A stretch of 64,000 bases of DNA, from assembly GCA_937960895.1 (NCBI GenBank), contig CALCJD010000115.1:19653-83652 (forward strand), written 5' to 3'. Shown here in pieces: positions 7,825-15,675 of this stretch; the first letter of the stretch is position 1, and each line of letters opens with the position of its first letter. A program made the translations under genes and the position numbers. The notes beneath the pieces were generated by a model, which was not told the DNA's origin, searched no databases, and saw only the letters and a list, made by a program, of their open reading frames with translations. The stretch comes from an uncultured Spartobacteria bacterium. GTDB lineage: Bacteria > Verrucomicrobiota > Verrucomicrobiia > Chthoniobacterales > Terrimicrobiaceae.

Positions 7825-9729
7825 TCAGAAGGACCGTGACCTCCGGCGGCGCGCCCCGAATTGGAGGCCGACCAGGCCGAGGGCGGCCATAACCGCCGAG
7901 GCCGGCTCGGGAACCAGCATGATCGTTCCCTCGGTGTAGAGCTTGGAGGTGTCCCAGAAATATCCGTTGTAGTCCCCGTCGAGGACAATTTCATCAAAGT
8001 GTCCGACAACCGACAACGCGTGGCTCCAGTCGAAGACGTGAAAAACGGTGCCATAGCCGAGGTCCGCCCCGGTGATCCTGTTTAACTCCAGTTCCAGCGT
8101 GCCACCCAAAAGGAACACCTCCGTGCCACTGCCGAAAACGATCGTCGAGGTCCACACTTCATCATCGAAGACGAGCCGCAGGGTGGCTCCGGGCTCCATG
8201 AAGAAGGACTCGTCGATCGTGATGAAAAAATCCTCAGGCTGGCCGTCGGCCCCGTAATAATTCGTGATCTCCTGCGTTTCCCCGGTCGTGAGGATCCATC
8301 CTTTCACCACCCCGTCGGGCTGGATGAAGTTTTGCCGGTTGGCAGCCGGTTCAAAGTTCATCGAAAGCGCGCCGCGGGCATCCGCCCGGGCCAGGTCGGC
8401 ATTGAGAAAATCGGCGTTCTGGAAATTCCCATTGCGCAATACGGCATCCTGCAGGTCGGCACCGATCAGCGAAGCGTGGGTCAGATTGGCCCCGGTCAGA
8501 TCGGCCCTTCTCAGCACGGCGTTGACAAAGTTCGCCCCGGTGAAATCGCCGTTCTCCATGTCGGCCCGTTGCAGATTGGCATTGAGAAACAGGGTGCCGA
8601 CCGCGTTCGCCTCCCTCAGATCCACCCGGGTCAGGGTGGCCCCGGTAAAATCCGCCCCGTCCAGGGTGGCACGATAAAAATCGATATACTGGAGGCTGGC
8701 ATTCCGGAACACCGCGTCGGTCAGCGTGGCGCCGTCGAAATACACATTCACCAGATTGGCCCCCTCGAAATTCGTTCCCACCAGAACCGCCTGCAAAAAC
8801 TGGACGTCCTGAATGTCCTGTCCGGAAAAATCCCATCCCGACACGTCCGATTGATAGAAGAAAAGCCCGTGGAGTTCTCCGGCCTGATACGACGCCGTGC
8901 TGGAAAGCTGCCCTTCGGTGAATCCCGTGCTCCGGGAGAAGGAAGCTCCCGTGATGTTCGCCCCGTCAAAGACGGCGCCGCTCAGGTTCGCATCCGCAAA
9001 AACAGCCAGCTCGAGGTTCTGGTCGGTAAAATCCCAATCCGAAAGATCGAGCCCCTGCAAACCGACTCCCTGAAGATCCCGTGCCTGATAGGAGGCCGTG
9101 CTGTAGAGTTGCTCCGGGGTGAACCAGTCGGCGAAATGAAAAAGCGTCCGGGTGATGATCGCCCCCTCGAAATTCACCTCGTAAAGCGAAGTGGATGCCA
9201 GACTGGCACCCTGCAAGTTCGCGTTGCGAAGAGACCCCCCATCCATCAGAACCAAGCCAAAACTCGCGTCCTGCAGGTTCGCTCCGTCAAAGATCGTGCC
9301 GATGGCATTGGCGCCGTAGAGGAAGGCCCCCTGCAGATTCGCCCCGGTGAGGTTGGCGGCATCAAGGTAAGCCAGAAACAGATCCGCTCCCGCCAGCGAG
9401 GCGTTTTGCAGGGAAGCATTTTCCAGACTGACGTAGGCCAAATCCGCCTCATCAAGGAGGGAATTGGAGAAGTTCGCGCCGGTCAGATCCGCCCCGACAA
9501 ACCATCCCTTCGTCAAATCCAAAGAGGACAAATTCACATCCGGCTCCAGGACTTTTCCGGCCCCGTCCGGGGTCAGGACGTTCGACTGCTTTTTCCCCAG
9601 GAAAGGATCCGAGGGATCGATGTACTCCCATTCGTAAATGTCCCCGCACACCGGGGAAACCAAGGCGGCCCATGCAACAACCAGGACGGCCAGTTCTCTG
9701 GGACGGAACCTGCGCGCACCCGCGTTCAT
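7825..9729 (-). CDS. Secreted pentapeptide-repeat protein with PEP-CTERM sorting signal
   Basis: The 634-residue product has an N-terminal signal segment (RELAVLVVAWAALVSPVCG), then some 350 residues of A(D/N)LXX pentapeptide repeats expected to form a right-handed quadrilateral helix. A beta-rich region follows, and then a C-terminal VPEP motif, hydrophobic stretch and RRRRSRSF tail. That ending is the PEP-CTERM signal recognised by exosortase, so the protein is probably exported and anchored or released at the surface. Two interruptions in the repeat helix share the pattern STASYQAxxLxGxxxxxxDxSxWDF (near residues 214 and 275). No exosortase gene is visible. Function unknown. It lies downstream of fic on the same strand, beyond a 157-base spacer with inverted repeats. 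Confidence 0.85.
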   Translation of the reverse strand: MNAGARRFRPRELAVLVVAWAALVSPVCGDIYEWEYIDPSDPFLGKKQSNVLTPDGAGKVLEPDVNLSSLDLTKGWFVGADLTGANFSNSLLDEADLAYVSLENASLQNASLAGADLFLAYLDAANLTGANLQGAFLYGANAIGTIFDGANLQDASFGLVLMDGGSLRNANLQGASLASTSLYEVNFEGAIITRTLFHFADWFTPEQLYSTASYQARDLQGVGLQGLDLSDWDFTDQNLELAVFADANLSGAVFDGANITGASFSRSTGFTEGQLSSTASYQAGELHGLFFYQSDVSGWDFSGQDIQDVQFLQAVLVGTNFEGANLVNVYFDGATLTDAVFRNASLQYIDFYRATLDGADFTGATLTRVDLREANAVGTLFLNANLQRADMENGDFTGANFVNAVLRRADLTGANLTHASLIGADLQDAVLRNGNFQNADFLNADLARADARGALSMNFEPAANRQNFIQPDGVVKGWILTTGETQEITNYYGADGQPEDFFITIDESFFMEPGATLRLVFDDEVWTSTIVFGSGTEVFLLGGTLELELNRITGADLGYGTVFHVFDWSHALSVVGHFDEIVLDGDYNGYFWDTSKLYTEGTIMLVPEPASAVMAALGLVGLQFGARRRRSRSF

Positions 9730-9772
9730 CCGGGCTGTTTTCGGGATTTCGGCGGAGAGGTCAACAAAAAAC

Positions 9773-9784
9773 TTAGGCGCCTAA
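9773..9784. promoter_or_regulatory. 12-bp perfect palindrome upstream of the pentapeptide gene
   Basis: TTAGGCGCCTAA is a perfect palindrome 44 bases upstream of the PEP-CTERM gene start and inside the fic 3' spacer. It could be a protein-binding site. There is no second copy nearby and no assigned regulator. Confidence 0.3.
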
Positions 9785-9853
9785 TTTCCCTGGCCGGCCG
9801 TTTTTTTCTTCGTTCAACCCGAAAGTCGATCCCATCAACATGTTGGCAAAACA

Positions 9854-9879
9854 TGTCGATTTTTGACCAAATTTCGACA
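9854..9879. promoter_or_regulatory. Inverted repeat TGTCGA-N14-TCGACA, downstream copy flanking fic
   Basis: The 26-base element begins ATGTCGATTT, identical for ten bases to the element upstream of fic at 11062, and ends TCGACA. It sits eight bases past the fic stop, in the likely promoter region of the pentapeptide gene. A second inverted repeat, ACATGTT/AACATGT, lies just to its left (9839-9856). Similar length and half-sites to the fic promoter copy suggest binding by the same factor. Confidence 0.5.
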
Positions 9880-9886
9880 CGTATTC

Positions 9887-10984
9887 TCAGACCAATTTTC
9901 CCGTTTTCAGCAGTTCCAGCAACCGGGGATTGAGGAAGAGGCGTTCGCGGCCGACGGTTTCGCTGGTGAGGATGCCGGCGTCCTCCAGCGCCTGGAGGTA
10001 GACCGCGGCGGTCTGGCGTTTGGCCAGGCCGGCTTCGACGATGGTGGCGATTTTGCAGTAGGGCTGGCGGAAGAGGAGTTCGATGACCTCCTTGGTGTGG
10101 GAGACGGCCGGCGCGTCGCGGTGGGCGCGGCGGATGGTTTCGTCGAGCAGGGCCCGGATGGAGCGGATCATTTCCGTGGTCCAACGCGCGGTTTCCTCGA
10201 CGCCCTGCAGCATGAACCCGATCCACGCCTCCCAGTTTTGCTCCGCGCTCACCTGCTGGAGCAGCCGGTAGTATGGCGCCTTGTGCTGGATGAGGTAGCG
10301 GCTGAGATAAAGCACGGGGATCTCCAGCAGGCCGCTGTGGATGAGGTAAAGGATGTTCAGGATGCGGCCGGTGCGGCCGTTGCCGTCCGTGAAGGGATGG
10401 ATGGCCTCAAACTGGTAATGGGCCACGGCCATACGGATGAGCGGATCGGGTCCGTCCTCGGCGAGGAGGTAGGATTCCAGATTGAGCAGCTTTTTGCCGA
10501 GAACGGGGCCTCCCCGGGGCGGGGTGTAACGCCGCACGCCGGTCTGCGGATTGCCGATGTAGACGTCCTCGCCCTTTTTCCGAAAATCGACGGGTTCATC
10601 CCGGAGGGTCGAGCAGATGTCCCGCAGCAGGGTGATGGAAAACTGCCGCTCCTTCAGGGACTCGTAGCCCTGGCGCAGGGCGGTGCGGTAGCGCAGCACC
10701 TCCTTGGTTTGCGGATCGGCGGGTTTGTTTTCGTCGATGGCGGCACGGAAAAGCGAGTCCTGCGTGGTGAGGATGTTTTCGATCTCGGAGCTGGCCTGCG
10801 CCTCCTGCAGGGGAATGGCATTGATGAGAATGGCCTGGTCCGGAATGAGTCCGCCGGCCCCCTTGAGTTCCGCCAGCGCGCGGGTCGCCTTGAGGCATTG
10901 CTTCAGGACGGGAGCCGTCTCAACATCCACCGGTGGCGGCAGGAGCGGCAGCGCGTCATACGGTTTGGAGGGATCAAAACTCAT
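9887..10984 (-). CDS. Fic-domain AMP-transferase with C-terminal winged helix
   Basis: The 365-residue protein has an N-terminal Fic_N region, the core motif HPFTDGNGRTGR at about 196-207 and a C-terminal winged-helix segment (about 290-365, HTKEVIELLFRQPYCKIATIV). The histidine is the catalytic base for transfer of AMP (or another nucleotide group) to a target hydroxyl. An inhibitory helix (S/T)xxxE(G/N) occurs as SSEIEN at 65-70, typical of class II Fic proteins held inactive by their own N-terminus. No antitoxin gene is adjacent, which fits self-inhibition. The winged helix and the inverted repeats at both ends of the gene suggest autoregulation. The target is unknown. Confidence 0.9.
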   Translation of the reverse strand: MSFDPSKPYDALPLLPPPVDVETAPVLKQCLKATRALAELKGAGGLIPDQAILINAIPLQEAQASSEIENILTTQDSLFRAAIDENKPADPQTKEVLRYRTALRQGYESLKERQFSITLLRDICSTLRDEPVDFRKKGEDVYIGNPQTGVRRYTPPRGGPVLGKKLLNLESYLLAEDGPDPLIRMAVAHYQFEAIHPFTDGNGRTGRILNILYLIHSGLLEIPVLYLSRYLIQHKAPYYRLLQQVSAEQNWEAWIGFMLQGVEETARWTTEMIRSIRALLDETIRRAHRDAPAVSHTKEVIELLFRQPYCKIATIVEAGLAKRQTAAVYLQALEDAGILTSETVGRERLFLNPRLLELLKTGKLV

Positions 10985-11061
10985 GGAAAAGCGGTCAGCC
11001 CCGGTCCGGGGAAATTCCTCCGGGCAGCTTGTGTTGATCGGTTCGACAGGTCGAGAAAATA

Positions 11062-11088
11062 TGTCGATTTATCGAATAAAAATCGACA
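11062..11088. promoter_or_regulatory. Perfect inverted repeat upstream of fic (probable operator)
   Basis: TGTCGATTT-N9-AAATCGACA is a perfect 9-bp inverted repeat 78 bases upstream of the fic ATG, with a third TCGA inside the spacer. An extra TCGACA half-site lies at 11043-11048. A related 26-base element lies past the 3' end of fic. The layout is what one expects of an operator read by a dimeric winged-helix protein such as the Fic C-terminus. Confidence 0.55.
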
Positions 11089-11123
11089 ATTCCATTCCGC
11101 CTCGGAAACGCTTCCGTCCCTGA

Positions 11124-11567
11124 TCAGAGCGGTCCGGCATTGCCGGCCTGGGCGGCGATCTGGCGCAGGAGCGGATTGAACTGGCTGGAGCCGATCAACA
11201 GGGGACGAGCGCTTTCGAAGCCCGCTTCGCCGGCGTCCTGGACCACGGAGGCCCGGGCACCGAGGCGGTAATTGTCGGTGCCGGGAATCTGGGTGATGGT
11301 GACCGTGCAGCGGATGGTGGTGGTCTGGTCGTAACTGCCGTACATGAGCGTGCCAAAGGCTCCGGCGGGTTTGTCAAAGGCGATCGAGTTGGGGAAATTG
11401 GCGGGGCCGGGGGTATAACCGTCGTTGGCGAAGACGGACTGCGCCGCGCTGGCGATGGCGTAGGGGTTGGTGTTCACGGCCGTGGTGACGCCGGTTTTGG
11501 CCACCGGGGTGGTCATGCAGCCGGCAAAAAGAAGGACGGTCAACGCGAGGAGGGAAAGCGATTTCAC
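11124..11567 (-). CDS. Small lipoprotein of unknown function
   Basis: A 147-residue product from a GTG start. It opens with a lipoprotein signal, MKSLSLLALTVLLFAGC, whose lipobox FAGC gives a mature lipid-modified cysteine near residue 17. The rest is a compact beta-rich domain with TTTIRCTVTITQI and YRLGARASVVQD. I do not recognise the family. It lies upstream of fic on the same strand, separated by 139 bases containing the fic operator, so it is probably a separate unit. Confidence 0.65.
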   Translation of the reverse strand: MKSLSLLALTVLLFAGCMTTPVAKTGVTTAVNTNPYAIASAAQSVFANDGYTPGPANFPNSIAFDKPAGAFGTLMYGSYDQTTTIRCTVTITQIPGTDNYRLGARASVVQDAGEAGFESARPLLIGSSQFNPLLRQIAAQAGNAGPL

Positions 11568-11677
11568 GTCCTGAGCGGGTATCAGTCCGGGCCCCCTCAG
11601 GCAAGGCCGGGTGTGGAGATTCTCCGCTACGGCAGAAGCAAATTCACAGCAATTTACTCATACTCTTAAACTTACAT

Positions 11678-12502
11678 TCACACGCCCCACTCCAACCAGG
11701 GCCATGTGAGCACGGGGCTCAGCAGCACGGCGTCGGCCCAGACGGCGGCGAATTCCCTGCCAAAACGGCGCTCGACAAACACTCCGCACCAAAGACCGAC
11801 AGCGGAGAGGATTAGGGAAACGACCAGCCCCGGCCAGACCGCCCAAAAGGGCAGGGCGGCACAGGCGACGACCGCCGCCAGGACACGCGCCGGGCGGCTT
11901 TGCGGAGGAAGTTTCACGGCGAGGGACGATTCCCCGCGGAGGATGTCGAGCTCCCGTTCGAGGCGGGAAATGAAGAGGCAGTTGGCGATGCAAAGAAGGG
12001 CAAAGAGGCCGACGGCCAGGACGGGGAGGAGACCCGGATGCGCGGTGATCGGCCCCAGCGCACAGCCGGCGGCAAACACAACCCCAACCACGCCCTCCTT
12101 GGCCCAGCTCCGGGCCAGGCCCGGTCCCGCCAAATGATTCCAGAGAAAATATCCGCCCACGATCACGGCGAGGAGAAGGCCTCCGGAAAGGACGCGCGGC
12201 GGAAGCGCGCCGACCAGAAGGAGTCCGGTGACCGACGCCGCCAAAACCAGAACGGCCAGAGCGCCGGAATGCCGGTGGGCAAAACGATGGCGCGCGGTGG
12301 CCTCCGCGGGCACGCCGAGCCGGAGTCCGTCGGCAATGTGGTCGGCGGCATACACACACCAGACGACCAGGAAGAGCAGAAGCCGCTCGGCCCCGGAAAC
12401 CGGGCTGCCCAAGGTCCGGGCAAAGGATTCCTGCCAGACGAGGGCGATCACCGGAGCGTCGAGACTGAGAATGTTGGGCCACTGCCACCACGGAGCCTTC
12501 AT
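11678..12502 (-). CDS. Multi-pass membrane protein, UbiA-prenyltransferase-like
   Basis: A 274-residue hydrophobic protein with about eight predicted membrane helices. An early DHIADGLR followed by RHRFAHRH resembles the aspartate-rich, metal-diphosphate-binding motif of UbiA-type prenyltransferases, and SRLERELDILRGE may stand in for the second. The usual NDxxD spelling is absent, so activity is uncertain. The ATG at 12502 is chosen because it follows a GGAGG and precedes MKAPWWQWPNILSLD. An upstream in-frame extension is polar and implausible. It is divergent from the kinase gene, sharing a 146-base spacer. Confidence 0.55.
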   Translation of the reverse strand: MKAPWWQWPNILSLDAPVIALVWQESFARTLGSPVSGAERLLLFLVVWCVYAADHIADGLRLGVPAEATARHRFAHRHSGALAVLVLAASVTGLLLVGALPPRVLSGGLLLAVIVGGYFLWNHLAGPGLARSWAKEGVVGVVFAAGCALGPITAHPGLLPVLAVGLFALLCIANCLFISRLERELDILRGESSLAVKLPPQSRPARVLAAVVACAALPFWAVWPGLVVSLILSAVGLWCGVFVERRFGREFAAVWADAVLLSPVLTWPWLEWGV

Positions 12503-12648
12503 CCCGCGTCCCTCCTCATTTCCGCCCACCGGCCCGCGAACCGAGCGCCGGACGGGGGATCCCCGGTGGTCGGCCCTTCGTCCCTCCGGGCCCGCACCTT
12601 TCGCAAGGGTTGTTTTTTCATCCCCCGTCGCATACATCACACTGGCAC

Positions 12649-15600
12649 ATGGCGGAGGAGGTTCGATTCCAGCATTTTGAAGTCCTGCGAAAGGAGGATG
12701 GCTCGCTTTTCGAACTTGGCCGGGGGGCGATGGGAATCACCTACAAGGCCTTCGACACCAACCTGCGCTGTCACGTCGCGTTGAAGGTCATCAACGCCAC
12801 CTATCTCAACAGCGAGGTGGCGCGTCAGCGGTTCCTGCGCGAGGCGCGCGCGGCGGCCGCCCTGCGGCATCCGAATGTGGCCACGGTGTTTCATCTGGGG
12901 AGCGAGGACGACAATTATTTCTACGCCATGGAATTTGTCGATGGCGAGACGGTCGAGGCCTTCATGAAACGCGAGGGCGCCGTCCCGACACGCATGGCGC
13001 TGGAAATCGCCGCGCAGGTCTGCCGGGCCCTGGGCGCCGCGCAAAAACAGGGCCTGGTGCACCGCGACATCAAACCCTCGAATCTCATGCTCGTCCGCGA
13101 CGAGGACGACTTCACGGTGAAGGTCATTGATTTCGGCCTGGCCAAAAGCGCGGCCTCGGGTGAGGACACCGCTTCGCTGACCGCCGGCGGCTTCCTCGGC
13201 ACGCCGCATTTCGCCAGTCCGGAACAACTCGACGAACGCGAGATCGACGTGCGTTCGGACATTTATTCCCTCGGGGTCACGCTTTGGTACATGCTGGCGG
13301 GACGCACGCCGTTCAGCGGCTCGCTGGCCCAGGTAATGAGCCAGCATCTGCACCGCGAACCGCCCTTCGAAAACCTCGAGGGTCAGCCGCCGGAGGTCAT
13401 TGCCCTGCTGCGGCACATGATGGCCAAGGATCCGGAGGCCCGGCCGCAAACGCCTGCCGACCTCCGCCGCGAAATCGAGGCGTGCCTGGCGGCGCTCCCG
13501 TCCGGTGCACCGGGCCCCGCGCGCCCACCGGTCGATCCGGAGGCGTTCGAAACCGCCGTGTTGCCCGAACCGCTCACCGAACAACCCGAAGCGATGTCCG
13601 GCGCAATCCTCGCCGGCCACTACCGTCTGCTCAACGAGGTCACCGCCTCGGATCATGGACGCATGTTCCGGGCCGAGCGCCTCGAGGACAGAGCCATTGT
13701 TGGCGTGCTGATCCTGCACGAGGATCAGTTCACCACATCGGAGTCCTTCACCCGGCTGGAAAACGATGTGGCCGCCCTGCAGGGGCTGCGGCATCCGGTG
13801 TTTCAGAAAATTTTCACCCTCGAGCGGGCGCAGACGGGCAGCTTTCTCACCCTGGAATGGCTGGAGGGTCCGTCCCTGCTCGACCTGCTGCGGTCCCGCC
13901 GCGCGCTGCCCCTGCCGGAGGCCGCCCTCCTGCTGCAGCCGCTGGCGGCGGCCTTTGACGAACTGGCTGCGGGGCAGCTGAGCTGCCCCGACATCGCCGC
14001 GCATGAAGTGATTCTTCCCGGAGTGACGGTGACCGGTCCGCTCCCCGCCGGCGCGCTGCCGCGGTTTCTGCCCCTGGCCATTTCCAGCAGCGCGCCCGCA
14101 TCCACCGACGCCACCATGGTGGCCACGCCGTTCGCCCTGATGAAGCAGGCGGGCGCCTTTGCGGGAAATCCGGCCGGCGCGTATGTCTTTTCGGTCGCCG
14201 TTCTCGCCTACGAAATGCTGGGCGGGGTGCGCGGGGGCAGTTCGACCGGCGGCTATGTTCCGATCCCGGGCCTTTCCGAGAGCGGAAACGCCGCCCTGCG
14301 CCAGGCCATGAATCCGTCCCAGGGCTTCCCGTCGGCCGGCGAATTTGTCGCCCGCCTGATCGCCTCCACCCCGGCCTCCCCGGCTCCGGCCGTCCCGACA
14401 CCGGCGGCTCCTCCGCCGGCTGCTCCCGCGCCGAAGGATCCCGCCCCGGCGCGACCCGCCGCCGGGCCGCCGCCCCTTCCCCCGACCGTCGTCCCCACGG
14501 AAAAGCGCCGGTTGTCGCCGGGCCTGGTGTTGGCCGCAATCGGAGCGGTGTTCCTGCTGACCGTCGGAGTGGCCGTCTGGCAGGGCGTGTCCTTTTTGAA
14601 AGGCCAGAAAATCACCATTCAGGTGGAAGATCCCCCGGCCGGACCGTCCGCATCCCCCGAGCCCACGGCCACGCCGGTCGCCGGGGCCTCCCCCGGGCCG
14701 ACGCCCGCCGTCGACCCGCAGCGCAAGGAATACGAGGAACTCCTCGCGGCGGCACGGGAGCTTCAGATGAAGGACGATTTTGGCGGAGCGTTGAATGCCT
14801 ACGCCGCGGTCGCGAAAAAGTTCCCCGAGGAAAAAGACGCCTTCCGCGCGATGGAAAACATCGCCGCCAGCCTGGAGGCAAGGGTCGACCGCATGAGTCC
14901 GGGAGAACTTGCCGCACTGCGCCAGCCGCTCGAAACCGCCGCGACCCTGGACGTCCGTTCCGCGCAGATGCTGCTCGGAGAAACCCTCTTGGACACGGAT
15001 CCCGGCGATGCCCTGAAGTGGTTCCTGGCCGCCGCCAATCAGGGTCAGACCGAGGCCATGGTCAAGGCGGGCAAAATGCTGGCCAACGGCCGCGGGGCCA
15101 CCGCTCCCGACATGCCGGCGGCAGTCGCCCTCTTCACCAAGGCCTCCGACAACGGGGATGTCGAGGGCATGTATGCCCTCGGCGAGTGCTACTTTTTCGG
15201 CAAGGGGGTGGAAAAGGATCCCAAGAAGGCCATCGACCTTCTCGCGACCTCCGCCGGCCTCAACAACGTCCGGGCCATGGATCTGCTGGGAAACATCTAT
15301 CGCAAGGGCGTGCCGAATCTGCTGGAGCCCAATCATGAGGAGGCGTTCCGCCTGTTCTCCCGGGCCGCGGAAATGGGTTACCTCGACGCCCAGGGCAATC
15401 TGGGGGTGCTCTACATCAACGGCCAGGGGGTGACGAAGGATGAAAAGAAAGCCGTGTCGCTTTTCCAGGACGGTGCGGAAAAGGGCAACCCGTCCTGCAT
15501 GTTTTACTACGCCATGTGCCTCAACGGCGGGGTGGGGGTGGAAAAGGATCCCGACGCGGCCCGCGGATGGTTCGTCAAGGCGGCGAAGGGCGGCGACCGC

Positions 15601-15651
15601 CGGGCCGTGGAGTGGTGCAAGGAAAACAACGTCCCCCTCAGCCAACCGTAA
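12649..15651 (+). CDS. Ser/Thr kinase - pseudokinase - transmembrane - Sel1-repeat protein
   Basis: A 1000-residue protein. Residues ~10-285 form a Hanks-type kinase with glycine loop GRGAMG (24-29), lysine in VALKV (K46), HRDIKPSN (~137), DFGLAK (~161) and GTPHFASPEQ. Residues ~320-540 look like a second kinase fold (HYRLLNEVTASDHGRMFRAE, TLEWLEGPSLLDLL) that lacks HRD and DFG, so probably a pseudokinase. A proline/alanine-rich linker, one membrane helix (~624-645) and a C-terminal region with about six Sel1-like TPR repeats (~765-990) follow. The kinase half should be cytoplasmic and the Sel1 solenoid periplasmic. Substrate and ligand are unknown. Confidence 0.88.
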   Translation: MAEEVRFQHFEVLRKEDGSLFELGRGAMGITYKAFDTNLRCHVALKVINATYLNSEVARQRFLREARAAAALRHPNVATVFHLGSEDDNYFYAMEFVDGETVEAFMKREGAVPTRMALEIAAQVCRALGAAQKQGLVHRDIKPSNLMLVRDEDDFTVKVIDFGLAKSAASGEDTASLTAGGFLGTPHFASPEQLDEREIDVRSDIYSLGVTLWYMLAGRTPFSGSLAQVMSQHLHREPPFENLEGQPPEVIALLRHMMAKDPEARPQTPADLRREIEACLAALPSGAPGPARPPVDPEAFETAVLPEPLTEQPEAMSGAILAGHYRLLNEVTASDHGRMFRAERLEDRAIVGVLILHEDQFTTSESFTRLENDVAALQGLRHPVFQKIFTLERAQTGSFLTLEWLEGPSLLDLLRSRRALPLPEAALLLQPLAAAFDELAAGQLSCPDIAAHEVILPGVTVTGPLPAGALPRFLPLAISSSAPASTDATMVATPFALMKQAGAFAGNPAGAYVFSVAVLAYEMLGGVRGGSSTGGYVPIPGLSESGNAALRQAMNPSQGFPSAGEFVARLIASTPASPAPAVPTPAAPPPAAPAPKDPAPARPAAGPPPLPPTVVPTEKRRLSPGLVLAAIGAVFLLTVGVAVWQGVSFLKGQKITIQVEDPPAGPSASPEPTATPVAGASPGPTPAVDPQRKEYEELLAAARELQMKDDFGGALNAYAAVAKKFPEEKDAFRAMENIAASLEARVDRMSPGELAALRQPLETAATLDVRSAQMLLGETLLDTDPGDALKWFLAAANQGQTEAMVKAGKMLANGRGATAPDMPAAVALFTKASDNGDVEGMYALGECYFFGKGVEKDPKKAIDLLATSAGLNNVRAMDLLGNIYRKGVPNLLEPNHEEAFRLFSRAAEMGYLDAQGNLGVLYINGQGVTKDEKKAVSLFQDGAEKGNPSCMFYYAMCLNGGVGVEKDPDAARGWFVKAAKGGDRRAVEWCKENNVPLSQP

Positions 15652-15675
15652 CAGACGGTGCGGCGGGCTCCCCGA

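Noticed and set aside
5944..7839. A 631-codon plus-strand frame across folP and hisD
   Set aside because: Antisense to two clear enzymes; arginine/serine-rich without motifs.
9887..10984. Fic with a neighbouring antitoxin (toxin-antitoxin pair)
   Set aside because: The inhibitory motif SSEIEN is inside the protein itself; no small antitoxin gene precedes or follows.
12655..12675. GGTTCGATTCC, like a tRNA T-loop
   Set aside because: It lies in the first codons of the kinase gene, and no acceptor or anticodon arms can be built around it.
12637..15645. A 1002-codon open frame antisense to the kinase gene
   Set aside because: It mirrors a well-supported kinase/Sel1 gene codon by codon, and its product is low-complexity G/R/H-rich with no family motif. 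High GC content produces such long antisense frames.
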